DNA of 64,000 nt from contig JASXTE010000016.1 of assembly GCA_030280995.1 (NCBI GenBank), forward strand, positions 16,238,501 through 16,302,500, in the 5' to 3' direction. Source of the DNA: Hemileia vastatrix. Its lineage: Eukaryota > Basidiomycota > Pucciniomycetes > Pucciniales > Zaghouaniaceae. The position numbers and the translations under genes are program-made. Of this stretch, positions 12,379 to 24,169 are shown piece by piece. Position 1 is the first letter of the stretch. Each line of letters starts with the position of its first letter. The notes under the pieces are model-generated. The model saw only the letters and a program-made list of their open reading frames with translations, ran no database searches and was not told the origin of the DNA.

Positions 12379-14832
12379 TTATAGTTTTTCCTGGTACTTA
12401 CTAACAAGTTTCATTAATGTTTTAATTGAAACTACACTACCTGCAGCCCCAGTGTCAAGAATGGCATTCATTTCTTTTCCACATATGATAACAGGTGCTC
12501 TGATAGGTGTTATTTTGTAAGTATCATGAGATACATCTTTAATTATTTCAGCTTCCTCTATGGAAGTTAAAGATGTGTCTGTATGAGGTATAGCATCATT
12601 CAGGAACATAATATCCTGTTCTAATAAAAATATCTCATTTTCATCATCACTGTAAGATATGTTACTTTTACCATCCTCACTGGATTCCACATTCTCATCT
12701 TCATGATTACTTGGTTCAGAATTTTGTGAGGTTTCAATAACATTTATTCTCTTCTTACACATGTGACCCTCAACCCAAGGTTCATTACATTTGTAACCAG
12801 TGTTATTCTCTTGTCTCTTAGGGACAAGGGGAGCTGAAGGTTTTTTCTTTTCCACTGGTAACTTACTTGTAGTAGGTTTTACCACGTCAACACTTTGTCT
12901 GTAACTACTATACTTGGTTTCATACTTGTGGTTTAATAATATCTCATTGCATATATTAATAAATCCAGAGGTATCTCTGATGGTTTCAGTTCTAGCTACA
13001 ATAATGTCTCTAACTGATATAGGCAACTTGTATATTATTTTTTCTTTCCACTCTTCATAATCCATTTTTAGATCCATAGCTTTCATGATTTTTATTAAAT
13101 TCATTAAGAAGACCATGGGTTTATCTCCAGCATTTGGATTATATCTGGTCCTTTCATACAATCTTTGTTGAGTGATTCTAAATTTTGGGCCACCAAATTG
13201 CCTTTCAATTAGTGCCTTCCATTCATTCCAGGAGTAATTAATTCCCTCATTCAATACTGATTCAAACCATAATAAGGCCACATCTGTAAATAAAGATATT
13301 AACTTTGAAGTAATTTCTTCATCAGGTAATTTGTATGAAAATTTTAAGTTATCAATTCTTTGTATGAATTGCTGCCAATCAGATTTTAAATCCCTGTCGA
13401 AAGAGGGGTACTGACCTAATTTAGGCCAGTTATTTTGGCTAGTTTTTGCTTACCTAACCTGAGGAATATTGAGTAATTCACTTACTTTAGAAAGATGATC
13501 ATTTATTTCATCTTTTACTGATTTTATATTCTCAGAGCCCATGACACTATGTTCATGTTCAATCATTGGTTTATCATCAGAGTGTTTCATAAAAACTGGT
13601 ACTCTTTCTACATAAGAGGTATTATCTTTTATTTTTTCAGTATTTTTCAAAATGTTAGCTACTTTAATTTCTACTCTTTGTAACCTATCTTTTATTACAG
13701 GTACATGAGTCAAGGTATCATTTACATTTGAAAAAGATAATTTTACATGTCCCTCTATGGTAGCCATAATATTTTGAGAATGTTCTAATTTATCTTCTAA
13801 ATTTTGAATCTCAGAGTTTAATCTTTTGTTTTCATTGATTAATTCATTATTTGAATTCTCAATAATTTTTAACCTTGTGGCTGTTGTACTCAATGATTGT
13901 GTGAGGTTTAATAATACACTTTCTGTATTATTGTTGGACTCTCTAGAGAATTCTTCCAATTTTTCAATTCTTAATAATAATTTACTAATTATTTTTGATT
14001 CCATTGGATTTTCTTTTAGAAAATATTCAATTTTGTCTGTGTCCAATTAAGAAGACTCATCATCAGGGTCAAGATTTAATTCATTTGATTCCATTTTTAT
14101 ATTAATAGTATTTTCCTGGTGGTCAATAAAACGATGTACATTGTCCTCATTGAAAGACAAGTCTAACATGTTATTTTCAAATGAATAATTTTTTAAATCC
14201 TTATCAATTATATCCAATACCTCTCTATCAATTTCATTACCTATAAGTAATTCATTGTTAGGATTATATAATTGATCCTGAGAAGATGGATGACTTACCA
14301 CGGTCTTATTCCATTTCCCCTGCCTCTCCTTGGCTTTCCCCTGTAAGGGTGACTGCTGGATCCCTGTTGAGGAGGGTTGTTGTAGTTTTGGGAATACCAA
14401 TCCCACTTCCATTTGCTGGCTGTTATCTTTTGGTCCTCTTCTGGGGCTGGAGGTGTTGCTGTGGTATTTGGTGCCACTGGTTGTTGATGAGACCTTATAT
14501 CCACTAGAGCCTGGTTGACTTCTATAAAGCCCTGTGCCGCCCTTTTCTCCAGATTGTTGATCTGGTCTACCATATTGTTTACTCTTATTGTTAGTGTATG
14601 CAGTAGGGTTGAGAGGGAGTGAATTTGCTCTTGTAACGTGTTTTTGGACTTCTTTATTGACATTTGTTTTAAGAGCTTTTCCTTTTCCTCCATGGACATT
14701 GGTGGGGTGTTGTTTATTATTATTGGTGATTCTTGACCCTCCATTTGGATGTCCTGTAACAGGTCTTTCAGCTCTATCTCTTAAGTTATAAGATTTTGCC
14801 TTTTTACTTACAATGTCATTGTTGTCACACAT
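12379..14832 (-). pseudogene. Element 1 Gag, nucleocapsid and protease start
   Basis: The likely start is ATG 14832 (MCDNNDIVSKK). A Ser/Gly/Arg-rich N-terminus is followed by a long coiled coil (LRIEKLEEFS to LQRVEIKVANIL), a capsid-like helical region with WPKLGQYPSF and LWFESVLNEG..YSWNEW, the knuckle CNEPWVEGHMC (its first Cys position reads Tyr) and the protease motif AILDTGAAGSVVS. In-frame stops lie at 14047-14049 and 13450-13452. The frame is identical on both sides of each stop. Confidence 0.88.
14295..14744 (-). CDS. Second ORF nested in gag of element 1 (+1 frame)
   Basis: An uninterrupted ORF of 149 residues from ATG 14744, wholly inside the gag frame but shifted +1. It has a coiled coil (LQEQIHSLSTLLHTLTIRV), a tryptophan-rich motif SKWKWDW and a basic tail (HPYRGKPRRGRGNG). 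Element 3 has a homologous ORF in the same relative frame (55738-56298), and the relic at 47150-47480 keeps the KWKWNW motif. It is intact here although the surrounding gag has stops. Function unknown; RNA binding through the basic tail is only a guess. Confidence 0.6.
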   Translation of the reverse strand: MEGQESPIIINNTPPMSMEEKEKLLKQMSIKKSKNTLQEQIHSLSTLLHTLTIRVNNMVDQINNLEKRAAQGFIEVNQALVDIRSHQQPVAPNTTATPPAPEEDQKITASKWKWDWYSQNYNNPPQQGSSSHPYRGKPRRGRGNGIRPW

Positions 14833-15401
14833 GTTTACGTGGAATTTAAAGAATTGAAAGTTTAGATATGAAAACTTCAAAAAGGAGTTTTATCATTATT
14901 TATTAATACCACTGAAGACAATTTTATTGCTTACTTATTGGTATTAAGTGAATTTATAAGTGCCAAAAGTCAAATATGCTTTTATGTGGTCACTTGATAT
15001 AACTGGTCTACAATATGTAGCCATGTTTTTATATTTAAAAGAAAACAACTGTCAGTAAGATTCTTTCTAAATATTTAATGAATGTTATAAACCAATAAAA
15101 AGAAAAGATTAAGAGTCCTGTTAAAAGAAAACAATTAATCAGTTTAATTGGTTTATTATCTGCAAAGATCATAAATTTAATTGGTCTATTGACAGACTCC
15201 CACTAATAAAAATTTTATGTTAAATTAGTGGTAAAATTGTTGATTCAATATCACAATTTTATTATATAACAGGGCTTCTTTTTCTGAAATCACTATATAA
15301 GTGACCCAAACCTGTTGTAATTATCCAAATATTTCTATAGGGATATTATTTACGTGTACCTTCTTTGAAAATTTCACTTACTGGATTATAACAGAATTCT
15401 T

Positions 15402-15418
15402 GAGGAAAGGTCCCCAAT
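15402..15418 (-). other. Primer-binding site of element 1
   Basis: Directly inside the 5' LTR the minus strand reads ATTGGGGACCTTTCC; TGG begins two bases after the LTR end, as usual for tRNA-primed gypsy elements. Element 3 has ATTGGGATCCTTTCC and the family F LTR has ATTGGGGGTCTTTC at the same place. Confidence 0.7.
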
Positions 15419-16919
15419 TTTCAGGCTAAGATCAACTAAATGGATGTGAAATAGCTTGAAAAGCCTTTGTCTAGAAGATTTAAATGGTCCTATATGAATA
15501 ATGTAGTATAAATCCAACAAATAGTAGAATATAATTCAGAATAAAGGTTTCAGTAATATAATTCTCACTATTCTTATATGTGGCTTACAATCTTTTTCGT
15601 TGGTATAAAAATAGATTTTAATAATTCAGATACTATTCAAAAGTCTTATAAAAGTACTAGTTGATATGTCTTGTAATTTATTTGGCTATTAAGGTTAAAT
15701 TGTAATGATAAAGAATGTAGAAACAAGACCCAAAAACCTCCTCCTTTTATACACACTGAGTTCCCCAATAAATCCCTTGATTTACCATCTAATACACAGT
15801 TAATGACGCCTCAAAACAACTAATAGACCTGCCCATCAACATCCCTAGTGACCCATGACATAATTAGACAAATAAAAACCGTCAAAATCCTGCAATATTA
15901 AGGGAAATCCATCAAAATTAAAGAAAAAGACAAAAAGAGAGTATATGCGTATAAAACAATAATATAAAAGACTAAAGGAGCCTTTTTAAGGTTAATAATA
16001 GCTTAATAATAAGGGGGATTTACTGTAGAAATGGAGGGGTTAATCCTGACATTATACTACGTGAAATTCACATCCAAAAATAACCAATATTGACTGAGAA
16101 ACCACCCAAAAACTCAAAAAAGAGCGTGAGATGTGGGGTAACTACATGCAGTCCTTGGCAGGCGCTTGTACAGGTAAATCCTTGACTAAAATTAGGCAAA
16201 TTTAAGTGTGGTGATGAAATAAGATTCTAAGAGTGAGGTTATTAATGAAATTAGTGCATATAAACAAGGTCAATGCACTATTAATTAAGCTAGGACACTA
16301 AATAAGCGCCTGTCGCCTATTTTAGTGTGTTTCCCCACAGTGGGGGTAGAATGTGGGGTAATTTTAGTGAGAAAAAGCTTACTTTGCTAAAAATGAAGCT
16401 ATTCATGCAGGAAAAAAGCAGGCAGTATGTGGCCAGTACACAGAAGCCATTTCTGGCATAAAAAACACCAAATTTGAAAAGTGTTATTTTTATGAATTTA
16501 AATAGCCAAATAAATAGTCCTAAATGAGCCCAATTGATCTGTCAAAGCACAATTTTGATATTCTCAATTTTATAGCGCATATAGTCAACTTTTAAGTGAA
16601 ATAAAGCGCATTTCTTGTTTTTTTGCGTAAAACAATGAATATAACAGCTTTAAGTGTACTTAAAAATTATGTAGCTTTATACTTAAGGTTCTTAAGATTA
16701 CCCTAAAATATTCCAGCTTAATATTAAGTACATAAGACCTATAAAAGGTGGATATATGCATGTATATGAGGTGTTATAATGGCATTTTTTGTGTATTATC
16801 ATAATTTTACTTATGTATACTGTTTGTGTACTCTCATTTATTGTTCCCATGTATAGTTCATGTGTTTAACATAACTTATAAGAACTTTTTACTCAGTCCT
16901 GGGTATATACAGGCTGACA
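15419..16919 (-). repeat. 5' LTR of element 1 (family A)
   Basis: Begins TGTCAGCCTGTATATACC at 16919 on the minus strand and ends CCTGAAA at 15419 (family form CCTGACA). A TATAAAAGG box lies at 15745-15751, about 330 bp before the LTR end, and would be the element's promoter. Confidence 0.93.
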
Positions 16920-16924
16920 GTTTG

Positions 16925-17440
16925 TGGTATTTCTTCTATGTTCAATAAAAATAAATTAGCTCATTTGCATTTTTAAGCACCAATTTACCAAAATAAATAC
17001 CTGGATGATGATTGTTTGAAATTTCTGATAATATACCATTAACTCTTTCAGCAGCCCAAGTATCCATACCTAAACATGGACAAAAACGTTTAATCATTTC
17101 TGGAAAATGTTGAGTGAAATGCAGATTCAGCTTAAAGCTGATATTTTTCCAACCTTCTTCCATGAAGTTACAATACTCCAATAGCAGTTGTTTTAATTCA
17201 TCAAATTCATAGGTGTATAAATTTTTTAAAGTCAAAAAGTTGGTAATTGAACTTAAAGTGGTGAGTGATTTGAGAAGACAGTATTCTCTAGGTTTGTGGT
17301 CTGATGTTGTAGAAAGTTCTAAAGTACTAAGCAGTAGACACAATGCAAGATGGGTTGGTTCTTCTTTTCAATTTCTAAAAAGAAGCCCCTGCCACTCTTA
17401 TTTTAAAGACAGTGCAATAATGTGTAACACTAATATCTGA
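16925..17440 (-). pseudogene. Upstream half of transposase-like ORF split by element 1
   Basis: Minus-strand ORF (open at least 16942-17343) with LNLHFTQHFPEMIKRFCPC, MDTWAAERVNGILSEISNN and GKLVLKNANELIYF. The pattern 'H..HFPE.I..F(G/C)P......(E)R.NG.L' recalls the DUF4218-type region of KDZ/CACTA-like transposon proteins in fungi; this is a family-level guess. After the GTTTG duplication the sequence continues at 7276 with EIPQTMLKHWHRKSRV in another frame, so at least one frameshift is present. Confidence 0.4.
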
Positions 17441-17675
17441 CTAGATAGTTTATAAGTTGAGAGATGAGTTAAAAGATAAGGAAAAACAAATATTGCTATC
17501 TGGATATTACAATTCTTAATAAGTGCTAGTATCCACATCTACTTCCTCTTGAAGCACTCTCTTTGAATATGCCTTATTATAGCAATAAAATAACTCTAAT
17601 AATAGTTTATCCTACTGAATCTATATATTCTCTCTGTATTGCAATTTTTCACTATACTTTATGGTGTACACACAC

Positions 17676-18812
17676 TGTCGGTCAGTCGTCTAGAAGAGGG
17701 GAAGAAAAGGGAGACAGAAAAGAAGAGGAAGGGGGAATAGGCACTAAAGGTATGTAAAAAATAAAAGTAATAAAGAAATAATATATTTAAAGTGAGGCAA
17801 CTACGATTTAGTTGAGAGATGACACAAAATGAGGTTTTATTTAATAATAATATTATTTCAAGTAAGGGTTCTGCGCGGAAAGCACTGTAATTACTATCAG
17901 ACCTAATGCAACCTTTAATTTGTTATATAAAATTTTAATTAGAATTGTAATACTAATAAAAATAATAATAAACCGGTTATAATAAAATATGTTCAAGTGT
18001 GAAGTGTATAGTAAGTGATGAGGCTACAGGGGATTATCCAAGGCCCTTTTATAGGCAATGGGTCCTCTGAAGCGCCACTATATTTGTAAATACAAGAATT
18101 ATAATAGAATGAAACAAGAATATAAAAGAATAAGTGAAACATAACAATGTAGAGAAAAATATGAAACAAATAATTAAAAACCCCAATTAAGAATCAAATT
18201 TTCCCACAATTAATTCCCAAATCAGTAAGTAAAAATAGTGAATAACTAAACAAGCCTGGGACATAGGAACTATGAGAAAAATAATTCAAAACAGATGGTA
18301 CAGTCTGATTTAAGGATTTTTAAGTGAAACAAAAAATATTTTGACGCAAAAAAATATGTAATTAATTTCAATTTAGTATAAATTAATTAATTTTTTTTCC
18401 TGACACCATTGAGGGTCAAAAGAAGCGCCATTAATTATTGTTTAATACTATATGAAAGGTGTTATTTAATATATAAATTTAAATAATTAATTTAATTATA
18501 TTATAAGTCAATTTTACACTTATAATTATAATATATGTTTCCAATTAATTAAATATAAATTTATAATTATTAAATACATAAAAATGCGCCATTATTTGTA
18601 GAATATAAAATATATTATGTTTAATTTAAATGTATAAAAATTTATATAAACAATAAAATTAATATAACACTTATATGTAATAAGATACTTATATAATTTT
18701 ATTATGCAATAAAATATTAATTTATATACATTAAATACAATTCTTACACCCTCTTTCAGGTCCTATAAGTTAACATATCATTTACTGGGCTCCTGGAATA
18801 GCCTGGCTGACA
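17676..18812 (-). mobile_element. Solo LTR, family D
   Basis: A 1137-bp LTR from TGTCAGCCAGGCTA at 18812 (minus) to ACCGACA at 17676. It is flanked by perfect CACAC duplications (17671-17675 and 18813-18817) with no internal region, so it is the product of LTR-LTR recombination or loss of the interior. Confidence 0.9.
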
Positions 18813-18817
18813 CACAC

Positions 18818-19691
18818 AGACGCACAAACTCTAAGAAACTCAGAATATCTCCAATATGCTCTTAAACACTTAATCACAGAAAAATTTAATCTCTTACTGT
18901 TATCAGAGTAATCACAAAATAGACAAATCACTATATATCACAATATATTTCAAAAGTATATAATATGAGGCTCTAATGTTTGTAATCTAATGACTTATTT
19001 GAATAATAATTTTCCTACCTAAAGACTAATTCTTAACTACTCCTATCAGATAGCCTTTCCTTCTTATATTTTTCAGCGCTCCAGACACAGTTCCCTAGTG
19101 GATCTCCTGTGCTGTCTCTAGCGCCACATTAGTAAAACAATAACTAATCCATTAGTAAACTAAATACACCGCTTGTAACAACTACAGTGCCTAAAAATAC
19201 CCTATGCTTACTAATACTAGTATTAACTTGTTTCACTCATATTTCACATGCGCAATTATGACTGTACCTTTGCATTGTTTCAGCGCTACTTCCCATGTCA
19301 ACACCTTTCAGCGCTGATCCTTGTCTCTTCCACTCTTGGGTAGTTTTGTGATTGAGTCCCCATCCTCCTTGCTTCATTAATAAGTCCATAGTTCTGACAA
19401 TTCACTTAACTAGTTAGCCTCTGCAACTTACATTACCTGTTTCATTAAGTTACCACACTAGCCGTTGTGCAGTATACTATGTACTTGAGGCCTTCCTTGA
19501 GCCATAATTCCTTCCTTAACTCATAACACACAATTATTGGAAAATTCAAATCCATAATCTTCAGCGCTTGCATTCCTAAGTTGATAACACACAATTCCCT
19601 TTGTGCGGTACATCTTTCTGCAAAATCAGAGTGCACAGACCCTAAATCCTCTTCTGCGCTTCTCTTTCCCTTTGTTCTTTAAAACACACAA
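18818..19691. other. Unassigned stretch with recurrent CAGCGCT words
   Basis: No coding frame was recognised. CAGCGCT recurs at about 19074, 19281, 19309 and 19562, and 'TAACACACAATT' recurs at about 19525, 19580 and 19685. The stretch lies just 3' of the copia-like Gag relic and may be part of that element. Confidence 0.35.
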
Positions 19692-20703
19692 TTACATATT
19701 TATAATAGCGCTAACAACTGTGCTATGATTCCCCTTTGTTCTTCCTGGGCTACACAAGCTGATTGGTCCAAAAGATAGGTTATCTGCAATGCATGTACCA
19801 CAACAATCCTTCCTGTTACATTCATGGTTAGCTGCCAAGACTTGTATATCTGAGAGGGTCAGGTTTCTTGAATCCAAGCGGTTGTCTAAAGATGCGCATA
19901 GATCCACATATATGTCATGTAGGTTTGTAGGCATTAAAGCTTGTGCCATTAGCTATAGAAAGAGCATGTTGTTGAAATAAATATGTTGGCGTTCAATTGC
20001 CTCAAATTTTTGTTGGATGGCATCAAAGAAAGTGGACATATCACTGAACAACCTGTAGCGGACGTTAATCATGTTGACAATGGAAGACATCAATCTGGTG
20101 TGGGATGACTTATTGAACTTCTCATGGAGATACATGTAAATTTGACGTACACACCATTCACCTGATAATTTGTGTTGCAATTTGGTGGAGGTGGAGTAGT
20201 AAATGATTTGAAAGGTGGTGCAATCACCATCATCTTTGAGCATGTTCTTGTTAGCAATGTATGCTCTTGTCCCAATGACATCTTTGACAAGGAGTAAAAA
20301 TTTCTCATGCCATTCTCCATAATTGTTGCCAGATTTTGTTCAGGGATGGAATACTCTTTGTCATCTCTATGACAAATTTCAGGCTTCTCTGCCATCGTTC
20401 AATGTCTGCAAAGTCCAGATGGAAGGGTGTGGGGTTGGTTGGTTGAGGAGATGGGGAAGTGAAATTTTTGAGTGCTGGTGTTGGGATAGGGAAAGACATG
20501 TTGTCAGAATGGGTGATTATGATATGAGGAGGGGGTAAGGTTTTGGGTTTTATTTCAGAGATATGAGATTTCCATTTGGAGGATGAGGAATGCGGTACGT
20601 AGGGGTCAGAGGTAATACCCAGAGAAGATAGTTTGCAGTTAGAAATTTGTTGGGAGGAAGAGGTTTTACCAGTACTAGAGGTAGGTTTTTCTTGTTCAGA
20701 CAT
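19692..20703 (-). pseudogene. Ty1/copia-like Gag relic
   Basis: Starts at ATG 20703 with a Ser/Thr-rich leader (MSEQEKPTSSTGKTSSSQQ), then helical segments (DIERWQRSLKFVIEMTKSI; MYLHEKFNKSSHTRLMSSI; FSDMSTFFDAIQQKFEAIE; LDNRLDSRNLTLSDIQVLA), the layout of UBN2-type copia Gag. It ends near CNRKDCCGTC, perhaps a damaged zinc knuckle. A frameshift near 20300 and a stop at 19950-19952 break it. No protease, integrase or RT follows. The copia call rests on overall pattern, not on a search. Confidence 0.5.
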
Positions 20704-20918
20704 GTACTGGGGGTTTTCTTTTACTTACACTGCTCTTGTGCAAAATGCAGTGGAGTCTTTGTTTGCTGATATCTACTTATGCCAATGCAGGACAGCCCAT
20801 AACCTGTTGCATGGTATCAGCTTACTGGACTTCGGAAGAACCAGAGAACAGGAGATGCTGCTGCAACAGTTTATCTACTGTAATGACTAAGTACATAAGC
20901 TATCTACTACCTTAACAA

Positions 20919-21465
20919 ATTATAGTGTGAAAATGCTAACTTTGCTAAAAATGAAGCTATTCATGTGGGAAAAATGCAGGCAGTATGTAGCCAGTATACA
21001 GAAGCCATTTCTGGCATAAAAAACACCAAATTTGAAAAGTGTCATTTTTATGCATTTGAATAGCTAAATCAATGGTCCTAATTAAGACAAATTGATCTGT
21101 CAAGTCACATTTTTACTATTATTAAATTTATAGTGCATATATTCAACTTTTGAGTGATTTAAAGCACAATTCTTGTTTTTTCCATAAAATAATGAAAACA
21201 ACAGCTTTAAGTCTACTTAAAAATTATGTAGCCTTATGGTTAAGGTTCTTAAGATTACCGTGATGTATTCCAACTTAATATTAAGTACATAAGACTTATA
21301 AAAGGTGGATATATGCATGTATATAAGGTATTATAATGGCATATATTGTGTTTAATCATTGTTTACACTTATGTATACTTTTATTTATTTTTCCTATGTG
21401 TACTACATGTGTTTAACATAAATTATAAGCAGTTTCACTCAGTCCTGGTAATATCCAGGCTGACA
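20919..21465 (-). mobile_element. LTR fragment, divergent family A
   Basis: The TGTCAGCC-proximal third of a family A LTR (TGTCAGCCTGGATATTACC on the minus strand at 21465), clearly more diverged than the element 1 LTRs. It is truncated at 20919. The fragment at 62983-63321 shares its variant bases and may be the same subfamily. Confidence 0.8.
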
Positions 21466-21716
21466 AAATGAATGCTTTCATTCAATTCTATTACATATTT
21501 TTAGATTTTGTAAATGCAGAAATTCCTTTATATTTGTATGAAATGTAATATTAATCAAGCAACAATGTAACAAGTTTCATATATTTTGAACAAACTTCTA
21601 TTTTCTTCTTCCCATATTTTTTTTCTACTAAATTTTCCACCTTCTTCCAAATCAAAATCTCTTTCAATAACTGCAAGAAATTTTAACAGCTAGACACCAG
21701 AAAAAAAATGTGGGAA

Positions 21717-21891
21717 CCTGATGGCAGGTGCCAATCCCTATCTTTGATTTGATACAGTTTTAGCTCAGCAGCAATTCTTCTGAGAAGACTGTGCACTGAA
21801 CACTGGGCATGCCAGCCCGCGCCGTATCAAATCTGAGTTATTCTTGAATCACAAATCGATTGAGGGGTTGGCACCTGCTAGCAGATGCCGG
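21717..21891. mobile_element. Fold-back MITE with palindromic terminal repeat
   Basis: The left end CTGATGGCAGGTGCCAATCC is matched in inverted form by the right end (complement of AGGGGTTGGCACCTGCTAG). The element is about 175 bp and non-coding. The right terminal repeat GGCACCTGCTAGCAGATGCC is itself nearly palindromic. Confidence 0.6.
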
Positions 21892-23430
21892 GTGTTTTTC
21901 GTAGTGAGAGTACTAGCAGTCTGAAAAGGGCCTAAGTTTTACTAATCTGGATTTTTACCTTTTTTACTTTTACCTTATTCCCGCAGATTAGTACCATAGT
22001 GTAAAAAATTATGGGGTAGGCAAATTGAAAGAGGAAGAAAAATTATGTAGAATAGCGCATGATCATGTAGAGTAAGACCTCTTGGCCAGTAATAAAATTG
22101 ATAAAGGAACTGTGAAAAACAAGAGTGGCTATTTAATAAATGAGTTCAAAGTCTGCTTGCGGTTTTACATCCATATGTGTTAAACGGTTAAAGTCTAACT
22201 TCTATAATTTCCGTATCTACTATATTTCCTTTACTTCTATAAGCTCCGTAACTTTATCTGCATCTTTTTCTCTCCACTACATATTTTCATATAATCTATT
22301 TATTCCGTTATATTTTCTTTATCTACTAAAGTTCCGTGCTAATTCTCCTATCTTAACCTATCTAAACCTATAACATTGTATTATAAAATGTGGATGCTTC
22401 CCATTGCCTGTTTTGCATACACCTTAACATTTTCTTTACCGTCATCACTAATATCACTTTTTGCCTTTGCCCTGAACTTCTTCTACTCATCATTCTATCT
22501 TACCCTTAGTTATCTTGCTCCCTCGTCCATCTGTCCTCTGTCCTAGCCCTTGTGATATTATATTATTTGTCCTTGTCTATCCTCAACTGACCGATTCTGT
22601 TAAATTATACTCAGGTATCAGCTTTACAATATGGTCAGCGCTCTGTGAGCTAGTGACTGGAAGGGATCAAATAACATCTTATCAATCCAATTTAAAGATA
22701 CATTTTTAGGAGACAGCAATACAACATTGTTTTTAGATTGAAAAAACCTCTACCTCTGGAATCCTTACTATTAAGTAATAGTGCCAGTCAGGTTACACTG
22801 TGTTGGTGGATGCGCTCAACTCCACATTTCTCTATATTTGAACTCGTACTCACCTCCTCCGTCTCACCACCTAAAGTCAACACCCCTCATTCTACCCATC
22901 AGGTTAGCTTTTTCCCCAATATGTAAAGCATTCATTCAGCTCCTTATTGCTCTTCCTGCTTCCCCGCTTTAAGTGCTCCACTCAAATGATAAAACTTCCT
23001 TGTTTACTTATATTATCAATCTTTCTTTTTCATTGCCCAATTTTAAACATGAATATGATTCTGGCTATCTGTTCTTATTCTCAATAACGTGCTTTGTCTA
23101 AGAAGCAAAAATATTAATGATAGTTTACTTTCATGAAACAAGACAGTAAGTGAAAAATTAATAATAATAATAAAACTGATACTAATGAAAAGTAGGGAAT
23201 ATTTAGTGAAAGGTAAATAAACAACCATGCCTGACAGTTGGCAAAAATGTGGCTTAAACAAAGAGATCAAACAGATAAGTATGACAAAATGGTTACATCC
23301 AAGCTAAAAATTATAATTCTATTATTGATCAATTGCTGAACTCGGGAACAAGAGTATAAAAAAATTCAAAACGGGAGAGTGACAAATCAGCGACAAAGGA
23401 TCACGGGGTATTTTATGACATGAATTGTTT
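21892..23430. other. Non-coding stretch, nothing recognised
   Basis: Only short accidental frames are present. A pyrimidine-rich tract (22370-22560) and an AT-rich part were noted; no terminal repeats or coding pattern. Confidence 0.45.
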
Positions 23431-24045
23431 TTAAGAAGGACTCCGAATTTTTCCTTCCTGTTGTATAACTAAATCGTACATGCTTTCAGCATCCGTCCAG
23501 TCACTGTAAAAATTTCGTTTCGTTGAATATATTTCACTCTTAAATCGTGAAAACGCACGTTGTAAAATTGCATTCTGTAACATGTCTTTACTCAAACCTC
23601 CGTCTGTAATTTTGCAGTGGTTTATAAAAATTATTTGTTGTTCCAAGCTCAGCCTTCGATAAGCGAAACCTAGTAAAGCTCCACCTTTGATTGTTATAGT
23701 CTCATCTTTATTTTTCAGCTCAATAATTATTTTACTCATAATTTCACGGTGAGAACTGATTTCATCAAAACTTCCAGGTAAGGCAATGTAGTGTCTATTC
23801 TGTAGTTGATGTTTGGAGATGAAAGAGCGAATAGTTTCGAGAGACAGTCTTTCTGATTCTGTAAGTAGACCTTCTAATTTAGTAATTTCGTCAGCTAACT
23901 CTATTGGAACTTTTTCTCTTAACAGTTGTGTTAGCTGTGCCTTTCTGGCCTTATCAGTCTTCCATTTAAACACTACCTCCATGATGAAGCTACTATCTTC
24001 TGTGCGATCAGCTAGAAATTTAAAGCGAGAAATGATTTCCGGCAT
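23431..24045 (-). CDS. Intact orphan protein, 204 aa
   Basis: Not recognised. ATG at 24045, stop just after KIRSPS. The protein is mostly helical and charged, with no signal peptide, membrane segment or Cys motif (MPEIISRFKFLADRTED; LLREKVPIELADEITKLEG; KGGALLGFAYRRLSLEQQ; WTDAESMYDLVIQQEGKI). Unlike nearly every other frame here it has no stop or frameshift, and its codon third positions are less AT-biased than those of the transposons. A TATA-like run lies about 115 bp upstream. It may be a host gene, a captured gene or an endogenous viral piece; the sequence alone does not decide. Confidence 0.65.
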   Translation of the reverse strand: MPEIISRFKFLADRTEDSSFIMEVVFKWKTDKARKAQLTQLLREKVPIELADEITKLEGLLTESERLSLETIRSFISKHQLQNRHYIALPGSFDEISSHREIMSKIIIELKNKDETITIKGGALLGFAYRRLSLEQQIIFINHCKITDGGLSKDMLQNAILQRAFSRFKSEIYSTKRNFYSDWTDAESMYDLVIQQEGKIRSPS

Positions 24046-24155
24046 GATATTCTATCGAAGTTAACAATAATTTATAGTCTTTGATGTCGCTTGTCGAATA
24101 GTGTTGAAGTAATATTATGAGGATGTGTTGCTATTTGTAGACTATCCAGCGCTGT

Positions 24156-24169
24156 CTTTATATATATTA
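24156..24169 (-). promoter_or_regulatory. TATA-like run upstream of the orphan ORF
   Basis: The minus strand reads ATAATATATATAAAG about 115 bp before ATG 24045. The position suits a core promoter, but AT-rich DNA gives such runs by chance. Confidence 0.3.

Larger units (their letters stand above)
7282..16919 (-). mobile_element. Element 1: full-length dead Ty3/gypsy chromovirus
   Basis: A complete element of about 9.64 kb with 1.50 kb LTRs (7282-8781 and 15419-16919), read on the minus strand. Both flanks carry GTTTG (7277-7281 and 16920-16924), a perfect 5-bp target duplication. Internal order is primer site, gag, zinc knuckle, protease, RT, RNase H, integrase, chromodomain, then a T-rich/G-rich polypurine region next to the 3' LTR. 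The whole gag-pol stays in one frame but has seven premature stops and a changed RT active site, so it is non-autonomous now. It inserted into an older transposase-like ORF. Confidence 0.95.

Noticed and set aside
8932..14832. Reassigned stop codons explaining the open frame with stops
   Set aside because: TAA, TAG and TGA all occur, sister copies have sense codons at those sites, and thymidylate synthase uses ordinary coding.
22140..22972. Several short plus-strand ORFs
   Set aside because: Composition is that of pyrimidine-rich non-coding DNA with no recognisable motif or splice context.
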